Source: Siphonodentalium dalli
Lineage: Eukaryota > Mollusca > Scaphopoda > Gadilida > Siphonodentaliidae
Reading direction: 5' to 3'
Length of the DNA stretch: 64,000 nucleotides
Assembly: GCA_032622095.1 (NCBI GenBank)
Contig: CP136062.1
Coordinates: forward strand, 229,168,578 to 229,232,577
Part shown: piece after piece, positions 1-11,444 of the stretch
How positions within the stretch are numbered: position 1 is the first letter of the stretch
Layout of the letters: each line of letters starts with the position of its first letter
Made by a program: the position numbers and the translations under genes
The notes under the pieces: generated by a model
What the model was told of the DNA's origin: nothing
What the model saw: only the letters and a program-made list of their open reading frames with translations
Databases searched by the model: none

Positions 1-2846
1 CTGGTGCATATAAATTATGTCCGGCGAAACAGTCGAGCGCGTGGTTGAATTGAAAACAATTGCACTGAAAAATGTGAATGTGGAAACATAGATTATTAAA
101 ATGCCTGATTAATTAACTGGGAAAACAAGCTTTCTCATAGACATTCTGATTATAAGTTCCCGACGACTGTAGATCAGTCGCTAATGGAATGTTTTCATTG
201 ACACAGCTGATTGACACGCTATTAATCAAAAACTTCACTATAGTCATTCTGCCTATATAACTGAAATTGTCATAATTCAAAAGAAGTATTAATGGCGACA
301 TTATTTCATATGAATCTATGGCTTGTTTTATCACAATCTAGACATTGATCTAAACACAATTATATGTGCAAATAAAACAAATGAAAAACAAATCTGGACT
401 AGTTCCATTTTCATAGTAGTATGGGCCTAAATTCACTTGAAAGTTATTAACAACTGTTTCCGCCGGTTTTCGCATCTTTATTACTGTTTTAGTGTTTTAA
501 GGGGGGTGGGTGTCCAAAAATGGTCGGAAAAAACTGTTGAACACGGAAAAAAAATTGGCGGTGGGGGTGGGTGGGTACAAAAAATTATCGAAAGGGAAAA
601 AATGCCATACCTGCCTGAATTTTTTTTCCGACCCCCCCCCCCCCCCCCCCCCCCCCACCCACCCCTGGTCAGGCGAGCAATTTCCAATAATAATTCTTAT
701 ACAAAACATCACAGGAAAAAAGATAAATATTTATACGTGCATTATCCGCGAACATACTAGGCTACATTCGAAGATCACATGTTTTGTCTTTTAGTCGGCT
801 AATTCATCCACTCGGTTATAGGGATGTGACAGTGGTGTGTTGGTGTAACATAACACTTCCCCAGATATATATATAGCTTCATCTGAGGAAGATACGTTAT
901 TTATCAAAACCGCATGGTCTGGTTTGATTTTGTTTAAACATGGTGTTGTAGGTTAGTGAGCTGATTACACGTGCTACATAGACACAATACAGAGACCCAT
1001 CGACATCCAGATAAGCAGGCACACACGTGTGCCACACATTATGATGATGTATGTACGGATGTTTAAGGTTAACATATAGAATCGTTATAATATACAATAT
1101 TATCTGATGACTCTTAAAAAGCCAGAATTGCATAATTTGGAGCAATACGATATATGTATATTCGATAAGATGATTCGGTTTCATTGTCGCGTAACGGTCT
1201 ACTCGAGTGGAAACATGATTATGGAAACATGGAAACATGATTATAACAAATCGTTGATACGCCGTATAGCGTGTCGTCCGACATGTGTGGTCTATATACA
1301 AACTCCAAGCATGTTAATACTAAACGAATATCCGATTAGCTGCATGCATGCATGCGAACGGCAGCATTCACGTGCGTGTGATAAAGGCATCGCGTTATCA
1401 TTCATTCACGTTCTTGAGATCGCAAATCTGAATGCTGAGATGGATGTTCAATCAATTTCAATTGAAACACATTCATAATATATATGCACACAATATTTCG
1501 AATATGTTATGGATTCATATTTCAGATGACATTCGCAGTCCAATTGATCAGTCTCAGATACACATAAAAACACTCATCAGAACTCCTTAAGTAATACGCA
1601 TATTTACTGCACAGAAACTCAGCGTTTGGTCGCATCTTCATCTGTGCCGTTCGCATCTTTCTGGACCGACAGTGGTCCCTTCATGTCGCGCGGATATTGA
1701 GAACGACACGTTTTTTTTAAATTCTGTCAAATCCTATGTTTCATTGACAGATTCAACTATATACCGGCATTTGTTTTGGAAGCGTGGAAGTCCAGGAACT
1801 ATACTAGTGAATGGATGTTCTCGAAAATTTGAGTGAGCAAAAGCAAAAACACCATTGAAAAAAATCGCCAAAAACAAATTAATGGTCTGATCTGGGAAAA
1901 CTGATTGACAACTGGTGGATAAATACTCCTGCTTCGTGTGGTCATTCACATACGATGTTCGATGTCTGTTTTACGATGAGAAACAAACATATCCCCATAT
2001 CATTTACGTGAAAATGACTTTACCATTTCCTCGGCTTTGGCGATACCATCGGCTTTGGCGATACCACGTACACGGGGATGATGATACAACGTTCTTGAGT
2101 GCATCCAAAGTGCAGATATTCGATCCCTCTCGTGTGCGTCGTTAGCTAAGCAATACTGCGTCAGTACAGCGTTATGCTGTTGAGAGTGTTTTAACCAGAA
2201 CTGGTGCGTCATATGCCCTGTTTAACTGTGTCACTTTAATATTCATTCACTCCATTGAGTGGGGCCACTTGTCAAGCATAGTATACACACTACTTTAGAA
2301 GTATGTGACATATATTGAATTTAAACAACATAACCTTCCGTATATATATAGATCGTCCTTCAGCGGAGTGTCGACGTGTTAATCTGAAATGAATATCCAC
2401 AACAACTGCTTACGTTCGACACCAGAAGCAGTTAGCATTCACAAGCGAATTTATGTGTTACAGTATGTAGGTATATCCTGTATATAATGCTTTGTAGCGT
2501 TTTCCTTACTGTCGTGTTGGGTAGGTTCCAATAATAAGAGAAATCCAGATAATCATTTGACAATCACATACAAAAACCCTGACCAAAGATATACTCTACC
2601 TAAAACTACCTTGCCCAATGAACAAATTATAAACTATGTCTTATGGTAGGAACTACCCCCCCCCCCCCCCGGTGAGACTGCACAAGAATTTGGAATTATA
2701 GAAAAGAGTGCTACATAATGAATGTTCTCTCTGCCTGTACCCATATTCTGAAAACATCCCTGCAAACGAACAATGTACTATTCAAATGCAAACTGTTAGA
2801 ATTGAATGGGAATGACCATTCATTAACCCTTCACCCAACAGAACGG
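1..2846. other. Non-coding, repeat-rich stretch
   Basis: I see no convincing gene. Short open frames on both strands lack conserved motifs and splice context. The visible content is a 25-base C tract (632-656) next to G-rich and A-rich low complexity, a 15-base C run at 2656-2670, and several short AT-rich palindromes. Confidence 0.6.
632..656. repeat. Homopolymer C25 tract
   Basis: Twenty-five uninterrupted C residues follow a T-rich run. The complementary strand could form a G-quadruplex. The upstream 150 bases contain A-rich and G-rich blocks similar to those around the C/G tracts at 37.0-37.9 kb, which suggests a shared low-complexity family. Confidence 0.9.
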
Positions 2847-3064
2847 CCCTGTGCCAATGCATTCTCTTATATATGCGATTCGACCATAGGTCGGCTCGCA
2901 TATATAAGAGAATGCATTGGCTTAACACATTACAAATTATAAAATTGTTAAAGAATGTAAGATAAAATGGTGAAAAAAGATTTTTTTAGGCCAATGCATT
3001 CTCTTATATATGCGAGGCGACCTATGGTCGACTCGCATATATAAGAGAATGCATTGGCACAGGG
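2847..3064. mobile_element. Nested hairpin MITE, copy 1
   Basis: The element starts with CCCTGTGCCAATGCATTC and ends with its reverse complement. Each end is itself a hairpin: about 30 bases ending in ATATATGCGAG fold back on CTCGCATATATAAGAG around a small loop containing CCATAGG. The whole is thus a palindrome made of two palindromes. There is no coding capacity. The same family recurs at 21486-21645, 29217-29681 and 39983-40152. Confidence 0.8.
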
Positions 3065-5430
3065 TATAACTGTAACAATCACAATGTGGTCAATGAGCCG
3101 GTTCCAATGATATACATATTTGTATGGTTCTATTGAGACAGACCGAAGATATTTTAGGCTGTCGAAGCTTTATTTGGCCGGTTTTGGCCGGTTTGTTGGG
3201 TAAAGGGTTCATGAATGCGCTACAGATATAATAGGGCTAACAAATAACAGCTAAAAGATAACTCTATTTCAACAACTCACATTGTATGCAGGTGAAAATA
3301 ATTCTCTTATATCTCAGAGTGAAGCCTGTGTTAATTAATTATAAGTTACCTGGGTTATCATCAAGCAATCTCAAATCTGGATAATTTTAAGTCGAAAAAG
3401 GGCCATAGCTCCGGTAAAAATAAATCTGGTCACATATCCGAACTCGATCAGTATTTTGGGCTGAATGACAGAAAATACTTGATTTATCGCGTCCGATAGA
3501 ACATGTCTTTTGGTGGATAGAAAGTTTTAATAACTTCTAAACCGATCAACCGATCGTGCACAAACTATACAGGTGAGGGTCGTGTCATCATTATGAACAT
3601 GCTCATAATATGCGAACACGATCCGATTAAAAAATATGCGGGCAATCGCGACGCATAACAGTCTACGGACAGACGAACGACGGATGGTTGATACGGACGT
3701 CGCCACTGTGTGTATCATATATTGTTTGGGTACACACACTGAAAGTGTCAATTACACTGTACATGCAGCTCAACTTGGAGAGTGGGTAATGTCAATGTAC
3801 AGTCAATGGAGCGATAAGGAATGCGGAAAGTTTGAATGTTTAAGTCATACAATAGGTCAACCCGAAGTTTGGGATCAATTGGATAACAAATTCACAGCGC
3901 GAGGTCTATAAGATGGCTATCGGCAACCATATTTGTTTCGAATATTGTTCAAATTCCATAGCTAACATTTAGAGGCGACTCCAAAGTTCCTGCAGGGTGT
4001 GCCAATGGATTCAATGGCTATTAACGTGATTCGGAAAAAATGGTAATCTCTCATCTAGAGGTCACACCAGGTTCCATTTGAAGTTTGGTGACGATCGGAT
4101 GAGAGATGTGGCCTGTATGGTAAGTCAACGGAAATTGTTGACTGACGATGGATGCCAACCCATGGCACTACATGTAGTTCAAACTTTACTTTGTCAACCA
4201 GCATCAATAATTCCGCATGACCCACCAACACCATAGTAAATTAGCAGGGCCACTTGACAACGTCCGGTTATTTGACTGAACTTAATGTCCGTAAATTTCA
4301 GGTATCTGCGCGGTGATTTAATAGAGACATACAAGTATTTACATAATCATTTTATAACATTAACACAAATGAACTTTTCCAGAAAGCAACATATTTTCAA
4401 GCTACAAATGAAAATCGTTAATTAGAAGTTCGGAAAGAACTTCACCACACAACGCGGCTCAGTTATTTGAACAAATTTCCCAATGACATGTTAAACTCAC
4501 AGCTAGACGGTCAACTTTACAGTTTGAAGTATACCTATATGTGACACTATGTTATGTAATCATGTTCGTATATCGGAACCAAAAGTCGACTTTTCTGAAA
4601 CATATTATGAAAGAAAGTGTGGGTTTGCATGCGACGTCACATGACGTCATTTCGACAAACGCATAAGAAATAGTGTTTACACTTAAGTGGATTTTTGGGA
4701 GGCCAAATTCACATTAAATAACTAATTACGCTTAAGAGTAATAAATTACGCTTAAGCGTAATGCTATTCCATGCATACGAGAAAGTATATATTGATTCAG
4801 GAGAACTCCATAAGAAACGCTTTGTTGAGAAATCCACATTAAAATTTGAAATTAAATACGTTTTTGTACGTTTTCCGGGTTACGTATTATTCCGTTCGAA
4901 TGAATACAAATGGCGAAACAAGTGTTCGAGCCCCAAATAATGTGTAATGAAGTGTTCGTTATTGATGACTTCAATGCGTATGTACATAGCCATACGGGCG
5001 CCCCCAAGTTTATGTGGGCTGAGACTTTTTACCCGAATTTGTTGTCATGATATATTCATGGTTGTAACAATTGTTATAGAAATATCCCATTGTATATAGA
5101 CATAAATATAACAAAATAGATTATGTACAATTCTGGCAGAAATGTGAAAATACTGTAATTTGTCACAATTTCCTCCCGAAATACCATTAAATTGTCCCGA
5201 AAATTGCCCGAATTTTGTACTTTTAAAGAGATTGTAGATTCAAGTCTGGTCCATACGGATATGCGTATGTTTGGAACAAATGTTTGTAGAAGGTATCTGA
5301 GGCATTTATCGACCTATTGGGATGCCGGGTAATATTCAAAAGCAAATAATATTTGATGAATTTTGAAGTGTATATCGCCAGGTGATCACCATTGTAAAGC
5401 ATTACGTCAATAACGCTGCGATTCATAAAG
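3065..5430. other. Non-coding stretch with dispersed-repeat character
   Basis: No gene is supported. Around 3400-3720 and 3970-4170 the sequence has the style of non-coding dispersed repeats, with a run of short GACAGACGAACGACGG-like repeats and weakly repeated phrases. The open frame at 3636-3911 (plus) has no recognisable motif. Confidence 0.45.
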
Positions 5431-5444
5431 TTTTTAATTTCATT

Positions 5445-5455
5445 TTTATTTTATT
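5445..5455 (-). terminator. Overlapping polyadenylation signals of the GPCR gene
   Basis: Read on the minus strand, two overlapping AATAAA hexamers lie 27-37 bases beyond the GPCR stop codon at 5482-5484. This is a normal place for a 3' end signal of a short 3' UTR. Confidence 0.5.
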
Positions 5456-5481
5456 TATACTCACATTCTTATAATAAATCC

Positions 5482-6001
5482 TTATTGTTCAACCTCTCTC
5501 AAAGTAGACTGAAGTGGCCTAAAGCATACACGAAAGGCTGACCTCATACCAAGTTTGAATTTCTCAACTGTTAGCGCATAAACAAATGGGTTTATGGACG
5601 AATTGAGACCCCATATATAACCCAGCAGCAAGCCATGCTGCCTCTCAAGGGTAACTTCTTCAAAGATTGTATGACATAAATATACCACATTGTTTGGCAG
5701 CATTGTAACTGTGAATAGAACAAACAAAACCACAATAGTTCTAAATTTACGTCCGTCTCTTCTGATTGCAACACGTGATAAGTTCGGTGCTGTTGTTTTC
5801 ACATCTGAAGCATATTGTCTATTACCGTCTTCATCTTGAGGCTGTTCAGTTACTGTGCTGCATGCAATTTTGTTCATGCCAATATTTGAATTCTGAAATT
5901 GTTTTAGTGATTTTCCAAACCGTTGCTTCATTTTTAACAGGAGAAATCCAAATACAGCAGCCGCTATACCGAACAACATTAGAAACCATACAGACGCATA
6001 G
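5482..6001 (-). pseudogene. Class A GPCR, 3' half (TM5-TM7), split by a LINE
   Basis: This is the C-terminal part of a rhodopsin-family receptor, about 170 residues from the insertion point. It opens with a hydrophobic TM5 (VWFLMLFGIAAAVFGFLLL) and a basic third intracellular loop. TM6 has TMLP where CWxP is usual, and TM7 carries the class A motif NPFVY. It ends with a short tail and a TAA stop at 5482-5484. It has no start codon of its own. Its first codons are read out of the tail of the LINE that separates it from its 5' half at 9690-10279. When the LINE and one target copy are removed, the two halves meet in frame, giving a receptor of about 367 residues from the ATG at 10279. The ligand cannot be told from sequence. 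There are no internal stops, so the break looks young. Confidence 0.85.
5996..6001. repeat. Target-site duplication, LINE 3' side
   Basis: GCATAG here matches GCATAG at 9690-9695 on the far side of the LINE. The last base or two overlap the (GATA)n tail, so the exact length is 5-6 bases. Confidence 0.75.
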
Positions 6002-9000
6002 ATAGATAGATAGATAGATACTTTATTGCGCAATCGCTATACGGATACAGGATATGGCAAAGAAAGAAAAAAAAACCAAAAAAATATATACATAAACATG
6101 CAAATAAAATATATGACTAGAATATTTGTGCTGAGTGATTACAGTGTTATTGTCGTAATATTTCGGCTTCAATTAAATATTTACTCAGAGCTCTGCTCAG
6201 TTGTTTATCATTAGATTTGAATATTTCTTGAAGCTTTTCGCGCTCGTCTAACACATCGTAATTTGATATCACATTCTTCGCGTAACTGCTAAAGACTTGC
6301 CTAGGATTGTGGTACTTCGGGCAGTGTAATAAAAAGTGAGACTCATCTTCGATAGGTTTATCTTTAGCGGGCATATTATGACTACATTGTTTGCAAGTTC
6401 GTTCCTCTACGGGGATTGGATTAGGTTTCACATGTCTGCCTATTTCTATTTCTAGCTTGTGCGAGCTTGTAACAAGTTTCGATATTGGACGTCTTTCATT
6501 TCGAGATAACGTTGTTAAATAAGAAGCCCTTGTTTCAAAATCTGTTTTGATTTTTCCCATAAATTCTAATTTACTATTTTCTGCACATGCACCTTTTATA
6601 TCAAGGTGCCTCCATGCTTGTCGGAAATGGTCTTTTAATCGGGATTGAAATTTCTCCCCAAAAGTATCTATGTTGACTGATTTTGGTGATTCCCACACGT
6701 ACCCAAATCCATATTTATATAAGTTATTTTTAATACACTGTAACCACTCATTATCTGCATCACAAGAAATCAATTTTAAACATTTATACACCAATCGTTT
6801 ATCACACAAAGTGTTAGCTCGAAGCCAATAGACTATCATGTTCCTTAATACATTGATATAGATCGGAAATCTACCCATTTCGGCTAGTACAGCCATATTA
6901 GATGTGTTTCTAAATAATCCCAAAATTCGTTTACAAAATTGTGTGTGGAATTTTTCGATGGGATTTTCCTTGCGACTTTCTGAATAGTCACCCCATATTT
7001 CAGATCCATAAGTCAATATCGGTTTTACACAAGAATCAAAAAGTTTGCACGTGACATCAATGGGTGCCGAGTCGTCACATGTTCTTTGTAGTGAAAAATG
7101 AGCTCTCGATGCTCTAATCTTTAAATCGTTTAATGCATGTGAGAAAGTGCCAGACGCCGCTAGTTTCAACCCAAGATATGTATATTGTTGTGTCGTTTCC
7201 AACGTATAAGTACCAATTTGAAAAGGATTGTGTTTTAGTTTTTTTCCACTTTTGTTAAAAATCAATATTTTGGTCTTATTTTTGTTCACAGTTAGTTTCC
7301 ACCGCGTACAAAAAATGTTCAGTTGAGTCAACATTCTTTGCAAGCCGTCTTGTGACTCCGAAGTTAATACGAGATCGTCAGCGTACATTAAACACGGTAC
7401 TTTAAAATTATCTATGCAAGGTGCATGCATGTCGTCGGCCATTAGTTCTTCTGCTAGACCATCTACGAAAATATTGAATAATAAAGGGCTAAGGTTATTT
7501 CCTTGCATTAAGCCGATTTGGCTGTTTATGGGTGCAGTAAGAGAATTTCCATTGATTTTTAACCTTGAAGAATAACTGGTTATTATTTCTTTCAAGCACA
7601 TATAGATGTTTCCCCCAATTCCTAGATTTAATAGTTTATATAATAATCCTTCTCGCCAGACACTGTCGAATGCCTTTTTGAAGTCCACAAAGCATGTGTA
7701 TAATTTTTTGCCATCATTTATACGTTTTTCAATTAAACATTTTAAAATAAATAAATTGTCTGTGGTCCTGTAATTCTTTCTGAAGCCACACTGATATTCG
7801 GAAGGAACCTCCATTTCGTTTAAGTATTCGTCTAGACGCACAAGAAGAATGCTGGCATACATTTTCCCAAGAACACTAGTTAATGTCAGACCCCGCATCT
7901 GGTCCGGGGAATTTGCATTATTACATTTTGGAATAGCAACAATTATGCCTTCAGTCCATTTGCTAGGTATATGTCCCTTACTGAGCACTAAATTAAAAAG
8001 ACGTGTTAACAGTGGGAGAGTATATATTTTAGAAGCTTTCAGCATTTCTGCTTTAATGTTGTCAGGGCCGGCCGATTTTCCGATTTTTAAATTACGCAAT
8101 GCTTTTTCAACTTCTTCTGTAGATATGTCATAATCAAGGTGATTATTGGAGGAGATATTTTGTTCCATGTCAGATACCTGGCCATGGATGTTATCAGAGA
8201 AAGGGTCACCGGTGTCGTCCGTTGTCTGTCCGAGATTTTTAAAGTGTTCGTAGAGTTCATTGGGGCTAACTGATTGCGACATTTTATTTGAATTAGAGGA
8301 CTCGCGATCCAATTGTTTAACTAGCGACCAGTATTCCTTCGGCTTATTGTTTTGCATGTGTACCAGTTGCCCATATATATTACTCCGATAATCACCACGT
8401 TTCCTTTTTATGAGTTTTTTATATTGACGCTTTAGCGAAAAATAATTTTCCCGGACGACTGGATCATAGTGCTGAGCATTAAGTTCCCGTGCACAAAGCT
8501 TCAACTGTTGTTTCATCTCATAACATGCGCAATCGAACCACGGTTTATGTTTGACACGAATCTTAGTCATGCAGCTTTGTTTCCGCAATTTGAACGAACG
8601 AGAAGCGGCAACATGAAATATAGCATTCACTTTACATTGCATTATTTCTGGATCTGAGATTTCTGAACACATTAGTTCCTGTATATTGTTTTGAATATCA
8701 ATATGTTGAAATGCATCTTGAAAAGTTTTCTTTGATGCGTCACTCCAAATGAAGCTTTCTGGTAATTGTGTGAGTTCGATTGTGACGCTTTGATCTACTG
8801 TTGCTAGAGTAGTATTAACATTTAATGTGTACCAGCACTGACAGTGATCTGAATGTATCGTTAAAGGCTCCACGTGGAAGTGTGAGAGTGTTTCGTAAAG
8901 GGGATCACTGTATATCACATAATCAACAACCGATGACCCGTTTGGCTGGAATGATGTGAACTTTCCTGTAATGTCACCTGTCGTTCTGCCATTGGCGATT

Positions 9001-9689
9001 CGCATATCCGAGTCAATACATATATCAATTAAAGCCCTCCCCCTGCTGTTTATTGTTTTATCAACATTACACCGTTTATTTATGGGATGTCTGTTCTCCT
9101 CGTTCCGAGGATAATCTGCCAGTCCCCCTGTCCTGCCATTAGTATCCCCTTGTATAAGTAATTGCCCAATCTGGGAGTACCGTTTTATTTCACGGGCCAA
9201 GATATCAAATGTTTCTTCTGGATTCTTTTGTTGAGTTAGACAGCTATCTGGGCTGCAATAAATTGTTCCCAGAATTACATCGGATGGCGTATTGAAGAAA
9301 TCTTTACTTAATTTGAGCCAGATAATGTTTTCACTAGCTGATTGCAATAGTTTAACACCCTGAATAATATTTGTTCTGCAGTAAATAACAATACCACCTC
9401 GTTTATTTTGTTGTCTAAATTTGGAAAATACTGTATATCCAGGGATATTGCAAACTGATTGTTTATCATATAACCAGGTTTCTAAATATGCACTTATGTC
9501 AAATTTGAGAATATGCTGGGCAATAAACTGGTCATCTAAAAATTTGTTTTCTCCAGTGCTATCTTTCCAACCATGTATATTCCAGAATGATATTTTAAGG
9601 TTTCTAAGTTTTGTTACGGTCAAAGACATTGTAAGCGTTTGTATAATATAAGAAAAATGTTTTGGAATTATCAACCCGAAAATCGTTTA
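6002..9689 (-). mobile_element. LINE (non-LTR retrotransposon) inserted in a GPCR exon
   Basis: The element is about 3.7 kb and reads on the minus strand. It has a short 60-base leader, one long ORF with endonuclease and reverse transcriptase, a 145-base 3' UTR, an AATAAA, and a tail of TATC repeats (plus-strand GATA repeats at 6000-6019). It is bounded by a 6-bp target duplication. No ORF1 is present, so it is either 5'-truncated just upstream of ORF2 or belongs to a single-ORF lineage. From the style of the reverse transcriptase (FVDFKKAFDSVW, MQGNNLSPLLFN) I place it tentatively in the CR1/L2/Daphne-like group. The intact ORF and the intact host gene around it indicate a recent insertion, possibly still polymorphic. 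Confidence 0.9.
6147..9629 (-). CDS. LINE ORF2: endonuclease and reverse transcriptase
   Basis: This encodes 1160 residues from the ATG at 9629 and has no internal stop. The reading frame stays open 15 codons further upstream, but only from a non-ATG codon. Residues about 10-265 form an apurinic-type endonuclease, seen from FWNIHG near residue 17, the LETW acidic motif near 50, QGDTNG near 160 and IHSDH near 258. The reverse transcriptase spans about 510-790, with the AGPDNI region, the FVDFKKAFDSVW block and the catalytic YADD near residue 750. A cysteine/histidine cluster (CKQC then HFLLHC) lies close to the C-terminus, as in many LINEs. The product would nick target DNA and prime reverse transcription of its own RNA. 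All visible catalytic motifs are present, so activity is possible but unproven. Confidence 0.92.
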   Translation of the reverse strand: MSLTVTKLRNLKISFWNIHGWKDSTGENKFLDDQFIAQHILKFDISAYLETWLYDKQSVCNIPGYTVFSKFRQQNKRGGIVIYCRTNIIQGVKLLQSASENIIWLKLSKDFFNTPSDVILGTIYCSPDSCLTQQKNPEETFDILAREIKRYSQIGQLLIQGDTNGRTGGLADYPRNEENRHPINKRCNVDKTINSRGRALIDICIDSDMRIANGRTTGDITGKFTSFQPNGSSVVDYVIYSDPLYETLSHFHVEPLTIHSDHCQCWYTLNVNTTLATVDQSVTIELTQLPESFIWSDASKKTFQDAFQHIDIQNNIQELMCSEISDPEIMQCKVNAIFHVAASRSFKLRKQSCMTKIRVKHKPWFDCACYEMKQQLKLCARELNAQHYDPVVRENYFSLKRQYKKLIKRKRGDYRSNIYGQLVHMQNNKPKEYWSLVKQLDRESSNSNKMSQSVSPNELYEHFKNLGQTTDDTGDPFSDNIHGQVSDMEQNISSNNHLDYDISTEEVEKALRNLKIGKSAGPDNIKAEMLKASKIYTLPLLTRLFNLVLSKGHIPSKWTEGIIVAIPKCNNANSPDQMRGLTLTSVLGKMYASILLVRLDEYLNEMEVPSEYQCGFRKNYRTTDNLFILKCLIEKRINDGKKLYTCFVDFKKAFDSVWREGLLYKLLNLGIGGNIYMCLKEIITSYSSRLKINGNSLTAPINSQIGLMQGNNLSPLLFNIFVDGLAEELMADDMHAPCIDNFKVPCLMYADDLVLTSESQDGLQRMLTQLNIFCTRWKLTVNKNKTKILIFNKSGKKLKHNPFQIGTYTLETTQQYTYLGLKLAASGTFSHALNDLKIRASRAHFSLQRTCDDSAPIDVTCKLFDSCVKPILTYGSEIWGDYSESRKENPIEKFHTQFCKRILGLFRNTSNMAVLAEMGRFPIYINVLRNMIVYWLRANTLCDKRLVYKCLKLISCDADNEWLQCIKNNLYKYGFGYVWESPKSVNIDTFGEKFQSRLKDHFRQAWRHLDIKGACAENSKLEFMGKIKTDFETRASYLTTLSRNERRPISKLVTSSHKLEIEIGRHVKPNPIPVEERTCKQCSHNMPAKDKPIEDESHFLLHCPKYHNPRQVFSSYAKNVISNYDVLDEREKLQEIFKSNDKQLSRALSKYLIEAEILRQ

Positions 9690-9695
9690 GCATAG
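9690..9695. repeat. Target-site duplication, LINE 5' side
   Basis: GCATAG here is the second copy of the hexamer at 5996-6001. It marks the precise 5' end of the LINE in the GPCR coding sequence. Confidence 0.75.
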
Positions 9696-10279
9696 CTAAT
9701 TGCCATTCCATCCGGCTCGCACTCTCGCGGAGTATTGTTAACCGCACTTGCCAACGACAAGATGGGTAGCACAGAGAAACCAGCAAATGAAAACATCCAT
9801 ATTCCAATACTGTAGATTAGACTCCTCTTTAGTGTGAACAGCTGTTTGAATTTGTGAGGTTTCACAACAGCTATAATTCGCTCTATGCCTATTAAGATAG
9901 TGCGAATTGCTGTCGCCGAGACTGCTGTGTAAATTGCGTGAAATACTGACGAGCATATCATACGATTTTGGAAAACATCTGGAAACAGGAAAATGAAGAC
10001 CGGGGGGATAGATACCATCCCAACCAGACAGTCACTAAGAGCCATGCTGGTTATCACCACCAAATGAGGATATCTCCGACATGCTTTGTTTGTCAACAAC
10101 CCAATCGCAACACCCATATTAGATATAAGTGTCCAGGCTGCAACCAGTGGCATTACAATAAGCATGCCTAATGGAGCTGTGCGAAGTAGAGTTTGATTTC
10201 CTTCTCCCAGTATTAGAGAGTTGTTACCCTCTATATACCATCGGGTGTTCGCTGATGTAAATTCATCGTAAGATTCCAT
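9690..10279 (-). pseudogene. Class A GPCR, 5' half (N-terminus to ECL2), split by a LINE
   Basis: I start at the ATG at 10279. The frame is open upstream to 10393 but only from a GTG, so an upstream exon cannot be excluded. From that Met there is an extracellular tail with an NQT glycosylation site near residue 28. TM1 lies at about 37-62, TM2 at 71-97 with the conserved LSD aspartate, and TM3 at 108-133 with Cys109. An ERI triplet stands where DRY is typical, followed by AVVKP. TM4 lies at about 153-178, and ECL2 Cys187 can pair with Cys109. The frame then runs into the LINE and stops within a few codons. Alone this half would give a four-helix truncated protein. The 3' half is at 5482-6001. 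Family-level function (membrane receptor, G-protein coupled) is clear; subfamily and ligand are not. Confidence 0.85.
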
Positions 10280-11444
10280 AATAAACTCGTCCTCTGGTAA
10301 TTTCTGCCTGTTAACAACAACGTGACGATATATACTAGGCTGATTATAAACTATATATCCGGAACTTATATGAATAGTGTGTGAAGCATTCACTGTTCCT
10401 GTTATTTATACTGAACATAAACTGTATTCCAAATTCCAAACTAATACTTATATAACAGTGGAGATAACCATGTGATGGGCAAGTTGTGGTTGAATCCAAC
10501 TCAAACGCTCCATGTATCGAGACTGACGAAATTAGGTGGGGTTTCCGTTACCACTCGCGTGTATTACGGGGAATTAGGGGGAATTTCTTCAGCGATTCGA
10601 GTAAATCCCGCCCCATGCATAGCTAAAATAGTGTAAGAACTGTTTTCACCGCATGGCTAATTACACACAGTATTTACAAATTCAGAGTTTCTTTTGTGAA
10701 AACGAAAGTCATTCTCGGAAACGACACCGAAAGTACATTATGTCAAAGCTATTTTAAAGAAAATGTGGGCTTCATAATGCAGGCGTTGCATGTGGAAGTT
10801 ATTTACAGCGACGGTTATGCGACAAATAGCGGATTTCGTCTGAGTAAGGGTCTATTCATATTGTACACGCGCTGGTGATTAATCGCCGCGTTTTAAGGTG
10901 CGTGTTAACATAACGCAGAGCTATTCGTGACCAATTATCTTCATCAACAAACCACGTCCTATTCGTGACCAATCATCTTCTGCAATCACCTCGTCCTCGA
11001 GATTGCCGTTACAGGGAAAATACATGGTTCACTCGACCAGCATATACTGTCCGGGTACAGTTATTTTCAAAACTGATGGTCGACACAATAATAAATAAAG
11101 GGACCTGTGATACAATGAACCGATGGAGTTGGGTGATATATCAAAATGAAGCGCAGTCCTTCTGTGACAAATCAAACGTTCTATCGTTATCTACACAGAT
11201 TGTAAATAATGCCTTTAAGATCAGACGAACTCATGCTGGTCATCCTATAATACCACTGTGGGCAAATATTGAGTAAACCCCATTGCGGGCACGAACGAAG
11301 AGTACAGGTAGGTTTTGTTTTGAGGGATATTTAGTTATTAATTGTTTTTGTTCGGACATAACTCCGCATCCACGAGGTGGGTAATGAACCCAGCCTCAAC
11401 GCAGCCTCAGATTTAGTGATTTTAACACAGAAATATATATCAAG
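10280..11444. other. Non-coding stretch upstream of the GPCR half
   Basis: No gene is recognised. It contains a roughly 40-base direct repeat around 10925-10975 (ATTCGTGACCAAT phrases) and would include any GPCR promoter or 5' exon, neither of which I can place. Confidence 0.4.

Noticed and set aside
437-794. Overlapping frames on both strands with polyproline or polyglycine
   Set aside because: They are created by the C25 tract and G-rich flanks.
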